A stretch of DNA of 64,000 nucleotides, taken from positions 124,001-188,000 of the forward strand of contig BAAHQB010000065.1 of assembly GCA_054601695.1 (NCBI GenBank), read 5' to 3'. The translations under genes and the position numbers were made by a program. Position 1 is the stretch's first letter, and every line of letters starts with the position of its first letter. The notes under the pieces are model-generated. The model did not search any database. It worked only from the letters and a program-made list of their open reading frames with translations, and was not told where the DNA came from. Below, piece after piece: positions 44,723-57,623 of this stretch. The DNA comes from Amorphochlora amoebiformis (taxonomy: Eukaryota > Cercozoa > Chlorarachniophyceae).

Positions 44723-44771
<49 letters not shown>

Positions 44772-44783
44772 TATGATTTATAT

Positions 44784-44834
<51 letters not shown>

Positions 44835-44881
44835 CTACATATAAATTTATGAATATATATATATATATATATATTATGATT

Positions 44882-44922
<41 letters not shown>

Positions 44923-45166
44923 GTATATACTACATATAAATTTATGACTATATACATATATATACACATATATATATATACATATGTGTGTGTGTGTGTG
45001 TATATGTATATTTACACATGTGTACATAAATTTATACAAAATCTCATATGTTCTCATACACTTTTCATATTCAATATTCATGCAAGCAAATATTTATCTA
45101 AGTCACTTCAGCATTCTTCTCGGAGTCTGAGAACCCCATCTCCTTTAGCGCGAGAAGACCTGACTC
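35326..45166 (-). CDS. Tandem-UBA, coiled-coil protein of unknown function (5' end unresolved)
   Basis: 21 exons join in phase for 390 aa and a TAA: 45107-45166, 44289-44348, 43565-43618, 42848-42897, 42663-42696, 42447-42500, 41180-41223, 40734-40809, 40536-40574, 40327-40365, 40145-40178, 39686-39723, 39308-39467, 39093-39157, 38397-38453, 37704-37742, 37400-37426, 36594-36650, 36212-36259, 35936-35977, 35326-35421. UBA 1 ([20 protein letters not shown]...[11 protein letters not shown]) and UBA 2 ([20 protein letters not shown]...NFETALTRL) each show the MGF loop and AL-K/A--G-V/F--A helix and are each split by an intron at the same place. A charged coiled coil follows ([20 protein letters not shown]), then [18 protein letters not shown], resembling a UVR motif, then a helical C-terminal half ([39 protein letters not shown]) that I cannot assign. 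UBA domains bind ubiquitin, so a role in ubiquitin or proteostasis pathways is inferred. Exon 39308-39467 has an uncertain start; a likely further 5' exon is 45461-45513. Confidence 0.78.
40257..40310 (+). repeat. (TTTCGG)n microsatellite
   Basis: About eight GGTTTCGGTTTCGGTTTCGG units in the UBA-protein intron between exons 40327-40365 and 40145-40178; CCGAAA on the sense strand. A third TTNNGG-type variant beside TTAGGG and TTACGG. Confidence 0.9.
42189..42237 (-). pseudogene. Copy of UBA-gene exon 42447-42500 with destroyed donor
   Basis: The 3' 45 nt of the exon are repeated 250 bp downstream in transcript sense with several changes. The true border is CACAGAGAG|GTTTGT; the copy reads CATAGGGAG|GCTTGC, so GT has become GC. 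Confidence 0.85.
42776..42850 (+). repeat. Degenerate TTAGGG stretch after a UBA exon
   Basis: GGATTAGGGCTAGGATTAGG-type units begin within 1-70 nt downstream (transcript sense) of exon 42848-42897; CCCTAA-like in the transcript and overlapping the 5' part of the intron. Confidence 0.75.
43675..43775 (+). repeat. CT-rich tract in a UBA-gene intron
   Basis: About 100 bp of CTCTCTCT and TTCTCTC-type sequence between exons 44289-44348 and 43565-43618. Long frames through it are low-complexity S/L-rich shadows. Confidence 0.75.
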
Positions 45167-45460
45167 CTGCACAAACACATGTTTCACTCACATGCAGTGC
45201 TCACAAGTATGCAAATGGAAATATGTATACACATCTGATGGGACTGAACAGTATGCCACCCTAATTCTTCGTCAACGACTCCGGAGCGGATTCGGTGACC
45301 ACGTGACCTTACCGTACCCCAATCCATAGATAACACTCCTAAAGATCCATCCATCCGACCAACCCTCCCAACTCCTCTTTACTTAAAAGTAAGGAAAAGT
45401 TTAATTAAAAAATAAGAAGCTCAAAGTAATGACGAAGTACAGGTTTTTCTTTACACTTAC

Positions 45461-45513
45461 GATGGCCTTGACGTTGATATTTCCTCCGATGTCTCCTATC
45501 CCTCTTCCTTCTC
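45461..45513 (-). CDS. Probable upstream exon of the tandem-UBA gene
   Basis: The block reads GEGRGIGDIGGNINVKAI, ends at a strong GTAAGT donor in phase 0, and joins in phase to exon 45107-45166. Its own acceptor or start is unresolved; the frame stays open up to about 45566. An overlapping frame spells a CxxxxCxxCxxC pattern followed by R/K, but it does not join onward in phase. Confidence 0.45.
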
Positions 45514-46015
45514 CTAAACCCACACATAATGCAATCAGCACAAAAAGGCTTCTCGCATATACGCGCCTGCAGGTCCGGGGATCCCCTCGGATCCCCGGAG
45601 GACAGCGGATCCAGGGGGGTGGGGGACCGATGTGGTCTTCGGAGTTCTTGGAGGTTTTGGGAGATTATTAGGAGTTTCATGAGAGATGACTATTTTAAGG
45701 CAGAATTGGATTTTCAAAACTAATCTCCGGGGATCCCTGATGTAAACAATTTTTCAATTTTTTTTTCCCCCTGTCATACCACTAGCCATTAGCGTCGCCT
45801 TTACCATTTCAATAAGCTGGCGCTTGGAGACCCGGACACCGTCGAGGAGACGGCGAAGCTATTGCGGTTCCTCGGATCGAAAATAAATCTGTTCTTCTAA
45901 CAACACCGGTAGGCACATGTTCTTTTTTTCGTATATCTTTCTGATGTCCCTGGGCAACCCTAATTCGATATGATAGCTGAGACCCTCTTCTCTCCGTGTC
46001 TCCCCGCACCCCCAG
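45514..46015. promoter_or_regulatory. GC-rich head-to-head region between the UBA and demethylase genes
   Basis: This is a GC-rich, repeat-poor island with a BamHI-like inverted repeat (GGGGATCCCCTCGGATCCCC at 45576-45595). It presumably holds a bidirectional promoter and the 5' exons of both genes. A plus-strand block at 45822-45911, after an AG and before a GTAGGC donor, could be a 5' exon of the demethylase but does not join in phase as read. A 166-codon minus frame over 45809-46309 is antisense to the PHD exon and not believed. Confidence 0.5.
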
Positions 46016-46441
46016 AACTCTTCCAGAGATATCTCCAAATGCGACAAAAAGTATTCCCGCGAGGTGCGAGCAAGAAGTTGCCCACGCGGTGTCCCACGTG
46101 TGGGTCGGGCGAGGATCAGGAGTGCATGGTGGTTTGCTCCGTATGTCGGATATCGGCGCACGCCTACTGCATATCTCTTGACATGAAGCCAGGAGCTGAA
46201 GCATGGAAGTGTTCAAAGTGCAAGGATGAGGAAGAGGGAAGAGGGAAGGCCGGGAAGGTGGAGAATGATGGGGGCAGGGATGAAGGGATGGGGACCAAGG
46301 AGAATCCATTTGTTTTGGATGATTTGATCGATCCCTCGGACATGGTAAGGAGTTTGTTTCTATTTAAATTTATTTGGTAGAGACATGATTTCACCAATCC
46401 TTCGGACATGGTTGGATGTTCGATCTAAATACATTTGGAAG

Positions 46442-46472
<31 letters not shown>

Positions 46473-46487
46473 TATATATATATATAT

Positions 46488-46547
<60 letters not shown>

Positions 46548-46646
46548 AATATATACATATACATATATATCTATGGATATTTATTTGTACTTACATATAT
46601 GGCATTCATTAGAAAATAAATAGAATTTAATTATATTATAGGTTAC

Positions 46647-46706
<60 letters not shown>

Positions 46707-47649
46707 TATATACATATACAAAATATATACATCATAAATAAATATATACCTCTCATTCTCGCTCACTCACTATACATCATAAATAAATATATACCTCTCA
46801 TTCTCGCTCACTCACTCAACCTCAATCTCTTCTCCGTTCCTTTCCCTCTATATCCCTCTCGGTCCTTGTTCATTTACCCTTGCGAGGGAACTTTTACGAG
46901 ATGAAAACTATGACAACAGATAGGATTATATCTCTTCTCGAACGTAGGTGAGGGCGACTTCGAGTCAGAGTGTTCCGATGGTCAACATGAACTCTATGGT
47001 GACGGCTCCGCGATGCGAGGGGAAGATGAGACGTGAGTTTAGTTTTTCTTTGTAAGCCCATCTGGGGTTCAATAGATCAATACTCGATGCAAAAATCGAG
47101 TGGGGATTTGTTGGGAGGTAGTGGAAGCAATGAGAGAATCTTGCAGTAGAATTTTCGATTCTCGTGCCGAGTTGAGAAACTTCTGAGAATTTTCCCTTGA
47201 CCAGGCTCGGTGAGCTCCTCGTCTACAAAAAAGTACAATTCAGTGCCAGTTATCAAAAAGGCTAAGAAAGGTGATATGTATGAAGCTGATGTACTGCGCT
47301 GTATATACCTACCTAGACAAATAGATGTATGTGTATCTAAATATATATACCTACAAATATATGTTTACGTATGTAAATACGCCGATGTGTATAGCCTACA
47401 CTTGATCAGAGTTTTGGTATCAATCGAGGCAAAGCAGGAATTTTCTCACTGCCAAGGATATACATATATATATTGTATGTAAACATTGACATAAATACAT
47501 ATGCATAAATAATATATACATGTATGTTATCATTAATAACGTGAAATTTAATTTGATATATTACATATGTATATATATATATATATATATATACTATGTG
47601 AAAAGATGTGTGAATAACATTTAGATGTTTGTTTATTTAATATTATACA

Positions 47650-47684
<35 letters not shown>

Positions 47685-47957
47685 GTATATATATATATAT
47701 AATATATGCAGATATGTAAATATAATATTTACATATGTATGTATATACTTAATATACATACAATATATATATATATATATATTATATGTATATACATATA
47801 AATACATCTACATTTGTACAATTTTATATGTACATTATTTACAATATAATAAATATAATACAAATGCTAATATATACTATGCATACACATAGCTTATTAT
47901 TATTATATTTTTTTATATTATATATTATACATATATATATATATATATGTGCGTGTG

Positions 47958-48004
<47 letters not shown>

Positions 48005-48891
48005 CATGTATGTATATGTGTATGTATGTGTGTGTGTGTATTATACGTTAGACAATTAAATACAGTATTGTAGTTAATATACGTGTATGCGTGTGTATGT
48101 AATACTGTACATGTATGTAATAAAAATTATATTCAGTTTAACCATACCGCCAATACGTTCATAAATCTGACATATTATTATTTTTCGTTCATACGAACAT
48201 ATGACAACCATATGATATTTACGTACATTTAAATACATACAACATATATATAATATATATATATATATATTTATATATTTAAATATATGTATATATATAT
48301 ATATACGTACGTATAAATGTATGCATATACATATACAATTTTTAGAACCAACTCTGAAATCGTCGTTTCCAACGAGAAAGAAAAAATCATCTCCAGCAAA
48401 AACTCAAGTAAACGACCCACATATACAATTATGTCTTTCGTTACGTATTAACATTTTTACATATTGACACTTGAGTATGCATGCACCACCATGAATATAG
48501 AGAATACATCAGATGTGGTCATAAATCTCCATGCTCACACCTGAATTGTTTACAATATATATATATATATATATTGTGTATAATATATATAGAATATTTT
48601 TGTAATAGATGTATACGAATATGTCGTAGATCCTCCACATAGGTGAATACATGTGAAATATATATAAAATATATATTATTATATACGTATGTAAAGCTAG
48701 ATGTTCTACATTTCATATAATACATCTACTAAAAATTCAGACTGCCAGCAAGAGGCCGCGACGACAAAAATCATATAACTCCTCGTATAACTCCAACTTC
48801 TTAAACGCAAGCCAGGGTACCCTTGACGCTATGAGCCCACTTATGCTTCAAGGTAATTACCGTGTATAAGAAGGCATGTGTATCATGGGTA

Positions 48892-48941
<50 letters not shown>

Positions 48942-49036
48942 CATATATACTCTTATACATACATATGTATACATGTTTTATATACAAATATTAATGTGCA
49001 TATGTGTATGTTATATATAATTACATGTCATAGATG

Positions 49037-49095
<59 letters not shown>

Positions 49096-50320
49096 GAAGA
49101 TATGCATATTCAATATAATATATACATTATTCTCACGATTTATACACATTTATCATATTACCCAATGAGTGCACATACTCCAGCTGCTAACCTGAGCTCC
49201 ATGGCAGAAGAAAAGCTGTTACGACAGGTTTGTCATAGTAATACGTCCATAAGCACACACACCATACGAGTGAACATGCACATGGGATGTACATCTACCA
49301 AAATCTACGCGTGAAATCAATTGACACATACCCTTCAAATCAGGCGCTAGAGAACTCCAAAATGACATCAAAGGTGAGCGTTGAAATTGTCTAGAACTCG
49401 AAAACGTACCCAAACCTCTCGTCAAATATCTAGGTGAAGGCGAATCTCTCGGATGTGCCTGAGGCACCGATTTTCTACCCTACAGAAAGGTAATATTGCA
49501 GAATGTGTGTATGTGTACTTTGCAGATAATGCGCAGACATATATGTATATATGTATATGCATATATATACATATATATTTATATAATTATATATAATATA
49601 TATATATATACTTGTATATAATATATATATAATATTGTTAGAACTACAGTATTAATTCATTAAATATATATAATTATATATTTATGACATTACATGTGTA
49701 CACACAATATGTATGTTTACATAAATATATATACGTAAATTCATTTTATATATCAATAGCAAAGAATAAATATTTACATAAATAATTACTCATAAAAGTT
49801 GCATATTGTATACATATCGAACGTATATATGCACACACACATATATAAATAAATATATATATCAGGGAATTTGCCGACCCTATCAACTATATCCGCAAGC
49901 TTCACGCGATTGGCGAACGATGGGGGATTGTTAAGGTCAAGATCCTGAGCAACCAATCCTTGCCCCCTCCTATTCCAAATCTCGTCCAAACTCTTTCAGT
50001 AAGCCTACGTATATTATTGCGAGGAGACATCAACCAAACCTATGTATCTTGTTATGATAGAACTCTTCATCAGATATTCCTCATTTTTGGTGTGTTCTTT
50101 GCAGGTGGTTCCCCCCAAGTCTTGGTCGCCAGGGTAATATATATATATATATATAATATATATGTAGATATATAATACATAGTTATATATTTAATATACA
50201 TATGTATACATATATAAAAATTTTTGTGCAAAATATACATATAAATATATATATATATATGAATGTATGAGTGTATATGTTCCCTTGCATGTCGCATGTT
50301 TATATGTATATATAAATACA

Positions 50321-50381
<61 letters not shown>

Positions 50382-50531
50382 AATTCGATCTATACATATG
50401 CATACATATACTGAAATAATATGTACATATATAATATGTACATACGTATATAATATATATATATATATATGAATGTATATACATATATATGTTACACTAT
50501 ACGTGCATTCGTGTATATATTTAAAAATGTA

Positions 50532-50564
<33 letters not shown>

Positions 50565-52374
50565 ATCGTATATATATATATGTACATATAGTTTATTTGC
50601 ATATGTATAAAATGTTTACGTATACTATTTAGTGTAACTTTTACATATATATATATATATATATACACATATATCCATATCTATATATGTATAAATATAT
50701 GTATATTCATATATGTATATATATATATATATATGTAATATATATATGTCCACACATACACATATATAAATATGTATTTACATATATAATATATATCAAT
50801 GTATTTAGATTTTGCATTGACCCCAAGAAATACTCGTTTGCCACTCGCCTGCAACACGTTCACAAGGCACAAGAAATACAATTATATATATCAATATAAT
50901 ATAAATATATACAAAATATATATATTAATACATATAAATGTGTATATATATTATATGTAATATTTACATGTATATATACATATGTGTATGCTATATAAGT
51001 GTTTATGTATGTATATATATATATATATATATAAATTGTTTATATATATATATATATATATTATATACATATATATATATATAAAATTTGTGTAGTACCA
51101 TTTATCTGAATTAACATGTACAAATATATACATACATGTATTGTATTCATACCATTCACACATGTACAAATTTTGCTGGCATATAATTGTGAAAATACCG
51201 CCCCAGCTCCAAGAGGCCCAGGGATTTGATGAAGGAAAGAACTACACTCTCGCCGAGGTATGCATGAGCTAAAGTATACATTACAAGTGGAAACTTTTTT
51301 CCATATGTTACATTAAAACTTTATGTATTTACATTTGTATATATCATAATATGTTCATAAAACAAATTTTGCTTTTTCTGATACACATATGTAGTAATAT
51401 ACAGACATACATGCACTTACAAATACACACCTTTACACCTTAATAAAAACATAGTACCAAGCCATGGGCCGCGTTTTTGAGCGCGCACACCTGAAAGATC
51501 TCGGGCTGCCTGTACCAGCCAAGGGAGCCCCGGAGAGCACTGTCGCCAAGATGGAGAGGAACCGAGAGGTTAGTATTACGTTTGGGTCATTCGGTTGTGG
51601 TTGAGCCCAGATTGAGTAATACATGCTTTCATAAGTTTTTGTGTCAGGATAGAGCTTGGGCTATAGTTATGCATACAGTATGCCGGCTCGAAACCATAGT
51701 CAAAACAAATACATCTATGATTAATTAGATCTCTGCTTTGGAAAAACGATACTGGCAGATTGTCACTACAGGCCGACCACAGGTGAACCTACTAACCCTA
51801 ATCTTCCACATGGATTATATTTCTTTCTTTGCCGAAGTTCTAACATGAATTTTCTTGACGTAGGTAGTGGTGGAGTACGGTAACGACGTAGACACCGCCA
51901 AGAATGGTAGCGGGTTTTCGAAGGTATCTTACCTTCATAGTATATTTATATTAATATAGATGATAATTCGTAATACTACACAGATATGTATACATATTGT
52001 TATGTATATATATTTACATATGTATATATTTATTTATTTGTACATATATATATATATATATATATAATATATATATATAATATATTATGTTTACACATAC
52101 ATATTACATATATAGAATATATATATACATATATAAAATATATATATCTAGATTGATATATGACACGAAATTAGGAACGCAAGTGGAGATTGGGCAAAGG
52201 AGGAGGGGGGTGGAACTTGAACCGGATCGCCGTTTTGGACGACTCGCCCCTCAGGTTAGTTGGGCAATATAGGGTTAAGGTTATTTAGAATGGAGGACGG
52301 CAATATGTGACTAAGCTAGTACTTCTCTTGCAGACAACTTCCAAAGGGAGTCAAGGGAGTTACAGTTCCGTGGG

Positions 52375-52425
<51 letters not shown>

Positions 52426-52482
52426 CATATGTATATATTAAATGTACATAATTATATATATATTATATATATATATATATTG

Positions 52483-52513
<31 letters not shown>

Positions 52514-52729
52514 ATATAATGTGTAAATATGTTGTATTTATATATGTATACATATATCCAACAATCGCTATTGCCCAGGTTTACTGTGGGATGATCTTCT
52601 CGAGTTTCTGCTGGTAACAAATTTTTAAAATATCTTTTAGAGGACTAAATCTACGTATGTAGATATATATATATATATATATTTACATATATTTACATAT
52701 GCACATATATATGTATATTATTATGTAAA

Positions 52730-52765
<36 letters not shown>

Positions 52766-53377
52766 AATATGAAACGTATGTATATATATATATATGTGTA
52801 TGTACATATGTTTCTATACATATGTATCTTTCTATATTTACATGTGCACAACTTAGGCATTGTGAGGACAACCATCTCCCATCCATCAACTATCTGCATC
52901 AGGGGGCTCCAAAGGTCTTGTATACCTTTTATAAACCAAACACATATACGAAGCAAACACTCTCTGAAAATTTCTGCATTTAGTTTGAATGTAAGTATGT
53001 ATTCGTAGCGGACATGTAGATATGTAACATATTTGTATATATGTAAATATAATGTGTATATATATTATTTGTTATGAATCTATGATATCTGTATTTAGAT
53101 GTGGTATGCAGCGCCGCCTCAAAAGTCTAGAGATCTCGAGGTAAAATGAATACCAATTGTAGAATGTATATACACGTTTACATGTATCTCATAAGTACAC
53201 GTGCATGTGCAGTAATATATTTGTACATGTATATTGTATCCATTTATTGTGTTTATGACAACTCAGCGCGCCATGAAGGCTCATATGCCCCTCTTGTTTC
53301 ATCGCGAGCCTGATCTTATGCAAAAGCTCGTAACAATGCTCGATCCGGTGAGTACATGTAGTTTTTATGTAATATGC

Positions 53378-53420
<43 letters not shown>

Positions 53421-54425
53421 CTATATAATATATATATACATATATATATATTGTGGGCCTGATCTTATGCAAAAGCTCGTAACAATGCTCGATCCGGCAA
53501 GTACATGTAGTTTTTATGTAATATACATATGTACACATACATATATATATATATACATAATATACATATGTATGTATATGAATATATACACATATATATA
53601 TATATATTCTGTAGACAATATATTTATACATATATATATGTATACATATTTAATATATGTATATTCATATATATATAAACAAAGAAATATATACGAGGTA
53701 CACCTACATTGATATTAGATGTATTATACATTAAATACCATTATAAGATGTAATACATTTGCATTTATATTTTCTTGTATATACGATAATAGAATCCATC
53801 AAATATGCTTCCTATTCATATTTATTTACACTAAAACAAGTATATGGATGCACATAATCCCCGCACTAGAGAATACCTTTTCCCCACTTATCTCCACTTC
53901 TGACTCTCCTTCATCTCAGGCTACTCTTATCGCACATGGCGTTCCTGTTTGCAAGGTACCCCTAGCGCTACGCCAATACCAACCCTGTCTCTTACCCTAA
54001 TATTCTAGGCGACCCAAAGGGAAGGAACCTTCATTGTTACTTTTCCAAGAGGTAACATCGACCTAACTCGCACCCTCCCCGCTACCATACAAGACCCTGA
54101 GTCTTGATCCTTCTCTCCTACTTCTCTTTCAGTTCTTTCATTTTCTCTCTCTTTCCACTCTTTTAACTCACTTTCCAATCTCACAAGACACTTCAACCCA
54201 AACCTACCTTCATCCTCTACATATTGTTCGAAATTTGTATCAAACCGCACCATAGCCTTTACTATCCCACCATAAGCACTAGTCAAATCCTGAACCCTAT
54301 TCATAATTTCAAGGGTACCATTGCGGATTTAATACAGGATCAAACGTTGCAGAGGCGGTATGACTCATATGTGCATTACCGCGTGTTGAATTTGTGCACG
54401 TAAACATTGATAAGTATACATACAC

Positions 54426-54463
<38 letters not shown>

Positions 54464-54850
54464 CATATATATATATATACATATATTTATATATATATAT
54501 TTAATACGAAATTGTAGGTTAACTTGGCATACCATGAGTGGTTTCCCTATGGACGGCTGTGCGTCAAGGTCCTATCAAATCACTCAAATATTGCATACAT
54601 ATCCTCTCCAATCATATACATACACATGTACATTACATATCTTAAAAATATATAAAATATCATGTGGTGATCGTATCTACATATATATACATATATACAT
54701 ATGTATACATGTATATAAATATATATATAAAAATATATGTGTGTGTATTTACATATATACATATGTGTATATATGTACATAACTTATATTATATGTACAT
54801 ATGTTTGTATACATACACACACATATATATAAAAATGTATAAATATATAC

Positions 54851-54882
<32 letters not shown>

Positions 54883-55347
54883 TATGCGTACATTACATAC
54901 ATACACACTGTAATATAATACACCCACCTATTACAGCGATATCGAGAGATGCACAGGGTATCTGTCTTCCCCCATGAGTGGCTTCTACTAAGGTAAAGAG
55001 TACCCTCCACCTTCAACCATTCCCATTCAAAACTCTAACCCTAAACTTAGAAACTAACTTCAACCGGAAAACACCTTGAATTAAACATATCGTCAGGTTT
55101 ATCGAAGAGAGGCTCGTGATGGGAAAGGAGACCGATATGATGCTAAAGCAAGAACTCAAGGCAACACAGCTTTCACTTTTCAACCCGAATGAACTCCAAC
55201 CCTAACCATACCCGATTTCTTGAAAAAAACATACCTTAACAGTAAATTTCACATCAGGCGGTTTTTGACGAAGAAGATAAGCTTAGGAAAAAGGCGAAGA
55301 AAGCTGGAGTTGAGAAGGTGTAGAGATAGAAATAATGCTGAAATTTA

Positions 55348-55389
<42 letters not shown>

Positions 55390-56176
55390 CATTTTAAATA
55401 TACATATATATATCTCCTCGTATTTATAGATATAAAACATGTATGTAGATATATGCACATATAAACATATGAACACATTCATATGTATGATAACAGTCTT
55501 ACTCATATATACATCTATACATCTATACGCATATGTCATATCTCGTTTATACAATACATATGTGTATAATATATGTGTATACATATATATATTCATATGT
55601 GTATATATTATATATGTAAATATTTATATATAAATCATGGACATATTTAAAACATGTGTATATGTAATAACTATATACATAAAATGTATTAATCTTATCA
55701 AAAAAGTAATAAAAAAATATGTATGTATATATAGATACATATATATATATACTGAAGGTATATGTAATTTGTATTTCGAATAATTTGAATATCATATTAT
55801 CCGAATCCTGTTTTACATATATCTGTGTAAAACTTGAATATCTACAGGTCTGCCTGATGAAAGCGCCCGAAGGGCAAAAGTTCGAGGTACCTATGTACAC
55901 ATATTTACAATATATACTATGTACATACAATATATATATAACAAACCCAGGGCGGGTTCTTCACGCCATCTGAGCCATCCTGCAAGCAGTGCCATATGTG
56001 TCACCAGCATTGCTATCTGTCGTATATGACATGCTTCTGTGGGAACCAGTCCAAAGTATGTCATGTTTCTATCGCCTTGTATAACACTTGAATATATATA
56101 TATTTACATGTATATACATATATATATATATATATAATATATGTATATGTATATATATATATATGTATATACGTGT

Positions 56177-56207
<31 letters not shown>

Positions 56208-56420
56208 CATACATATATTTATATATATTTATATACACACATACACACACATACACACATGCATGCATGTATGTATGTATATATATATATACATAATAAA
56301 TATATATATGGAGCATATATGTGCGTACATAAATAAATAGGCATAACTTAGCATAACTTAACATGTTCATGAAATATGATAAAGCCATTTACGTTTACAA
56401 GCTCGTATATTTATACTTAC

Positions 56421-56453
<33 letters not shown>

Positions 56454-56982
56454 ATATATTATTTTTATCTATATATATATATATATATATATATACTTAT
56501 ATGATACATATATATATATATATATGCATATATATACATATATGTGTGTGTGTAAATACATGTTATATGTGTATGTATATGCATCATTATAATATATATA
56601 TTAAAATATATATATATATATATATATATTCCTTACGTTCATTAATATATTAACATCTATATAAATATGCATATATATAATATATATATATTTATATATT
56701 CATTTATAAAGTTTATATGTTAAGGTTGTTTGCCTCCATCATATCCGGTATCTATGTGCCTGTAAACCGTCAAATAAGGTGCGGAAGATCAATCTAACCG
56801 ACAGTATAAATTAAATTTTAATATAGAGTATCTGATATATATTTATATATTTATATATATGTATATAAAGATACTTTATATATGTAATATAAATACAAAA
56901 TATTTTGAAAACCCAGGCGCTGTTCATCCGAAACATTAACTTCAAAAAGGCGCTCAAACCGAGGTGTGTGATGAGGGGATAG
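46016..56982 (+). CDS. KDM5/JMJ14-type JmjC histone demethylase with N-terminal PHD finger (5' end unresolved)
   Basis: 32 in-phase exons: 46016-46344, 46948-47032, 47205-47270, 48346-48407, 48741-48852, 49097-49227, 49344-49373, 49434-49489, 49866-49935, 50105-50133, 50809-50857, 51207-51257, 51455-51568, 51729-51782, 51864-51923, 52175-52254, 52334-52373, 52579-52613, 52857-52914, 53099-53140, 53267-53347, 53920-53955, 54009-54051, 54314-54357, 54518-54568, 54937-54992, 55097-55160, 55258-55317, 55848-55886, 55951-56055, 56725-56778, 56917-56982. PHD finger in the first exon (CPTC, CSVC, HAYC, CSKC); Ser/Lys linker with KRPRR and RKKK; JmjN ([20 protein letters not shown]); pre-JmjC YTLAE; JmjC from [15 protein letters not shown] through [31 protein letters not shown] and [14 protein letters not shown]. 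Iron ligands H and E (HCED) and the later H (YHCGFN) are present, as is the 2-oxoglutarate Lys of GAPK. C5HC2 zinc finger in 55951-56055 and 56725-56778. No ARID, PLU-1 core or C-terminal PHD. Expected to remove methyl groups from H3K4. Exon 55097-55160 ends at a GC donor. The stop could instead lie at 57044-57046 after a last 7-nt exon (57040-57046). Confidence 0.93.
46386..46440 (+). pseudogene. Copy of the PHD exon end just after the exon
   Basis: 46321-46379 (GATTTGATCGATCCCTCGGA, donor GTAAGG, then TTTATTTGG) is repeated at 46386-46440 (GATTTCACCAATCCTTCGGA, then GTTGGA, then ACATTTGG). The copy keeps GT, but the donor context has changed from GTAAGG to GTTGGA. Confidence 0.85.
46728..46818 (+). 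repeat. Tandem duplication of about 46 bp
   Basis: ATACATCATAAATAAATATA followed by CCTCTCATTCTCGCTCACTC occurs twice head to tail in the demethylase intron between exons 46016-46344 and 46948-47032. Confidence 0.9.
53457..53531 (+). pseudogene. Copy of JmjC exon 53267-53347 end with destroyed donor
   Basis: About 74 bp of 53308-53381 are repeated almost perfectly: CCTGATCTTATGCAAAAGCT through CTCGATCCG, then the donor and TACATGTAGTTTTTATGTAA. The border changes from CCG|GTGAGT to CCG|GCAAGT. Near identity elsewhere makes the donor change stand out. Confidence 0.93.
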
Positions 56983-56995
56983 ACACATACTAGAA

Positions 56996-57031
<36 letters not shown>

Positions 57032-57623
57032 TTATCTAGACTATAGCCAAATCATGAGCCTGTACAATTTCCGAACTGATGAGTGTTTACTTGCGTGGGG
57101 ACCGCAGTCGACATCTATTATTAGTATTACATACCTACATCTAGTGTGTATACATATATCTAGTATCTGATGTATACATTATGCAAACTGTTAAGTTACA
57201 TACACTCTAGATACTGCTGCTATATCTAGTATATATATGAGCTCCAGAGTCCAGACGTAAAAGTATCCATTAGACTAGTTAGAGCTGCATTTAGCAATCC
57301 TTCAATCCAATCGCTACAAACCACAGCCTATTGTATATCAACTCACTAATCATTCAAATATATAAATTGATATACATGTATACTGGGTATATATGTATGT
57401 GTGTACTATGTATATTCTATTTGACGGTTGTAGCATCTAGAGCATGGTCAACTTTGATGAAAGTTGCAAATTGAACGTTTGAAACGGTAAATGATAGGTA
57501 TGCAATAATATGTAGATCTATAGCTATTCTCAACTATTTATGCCCGGGATATATCGATCCGGATTTTTCTTACTACGGAGTTGTGAGAGTCAAGACGTGT
57601 GTACCCATGGCCAGTTGCTAGAG
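56983..57623. other. Convergent 3' spacer between the demethylase and the right-hand gene
   Basis: TA-poor after 57040, with CTAG-rich words resembling those at 14.4-14.65 kb. It holds the 3' ends of both genes. No further exon of either gene was recognised. Confidence 0.5.

Noticed and set aside
45809-46309. 166-codon minus-strand frame
   Set aside because: Antisense to the PHD exon with its C4HC3 pattern; open only because the region is GC-rich.
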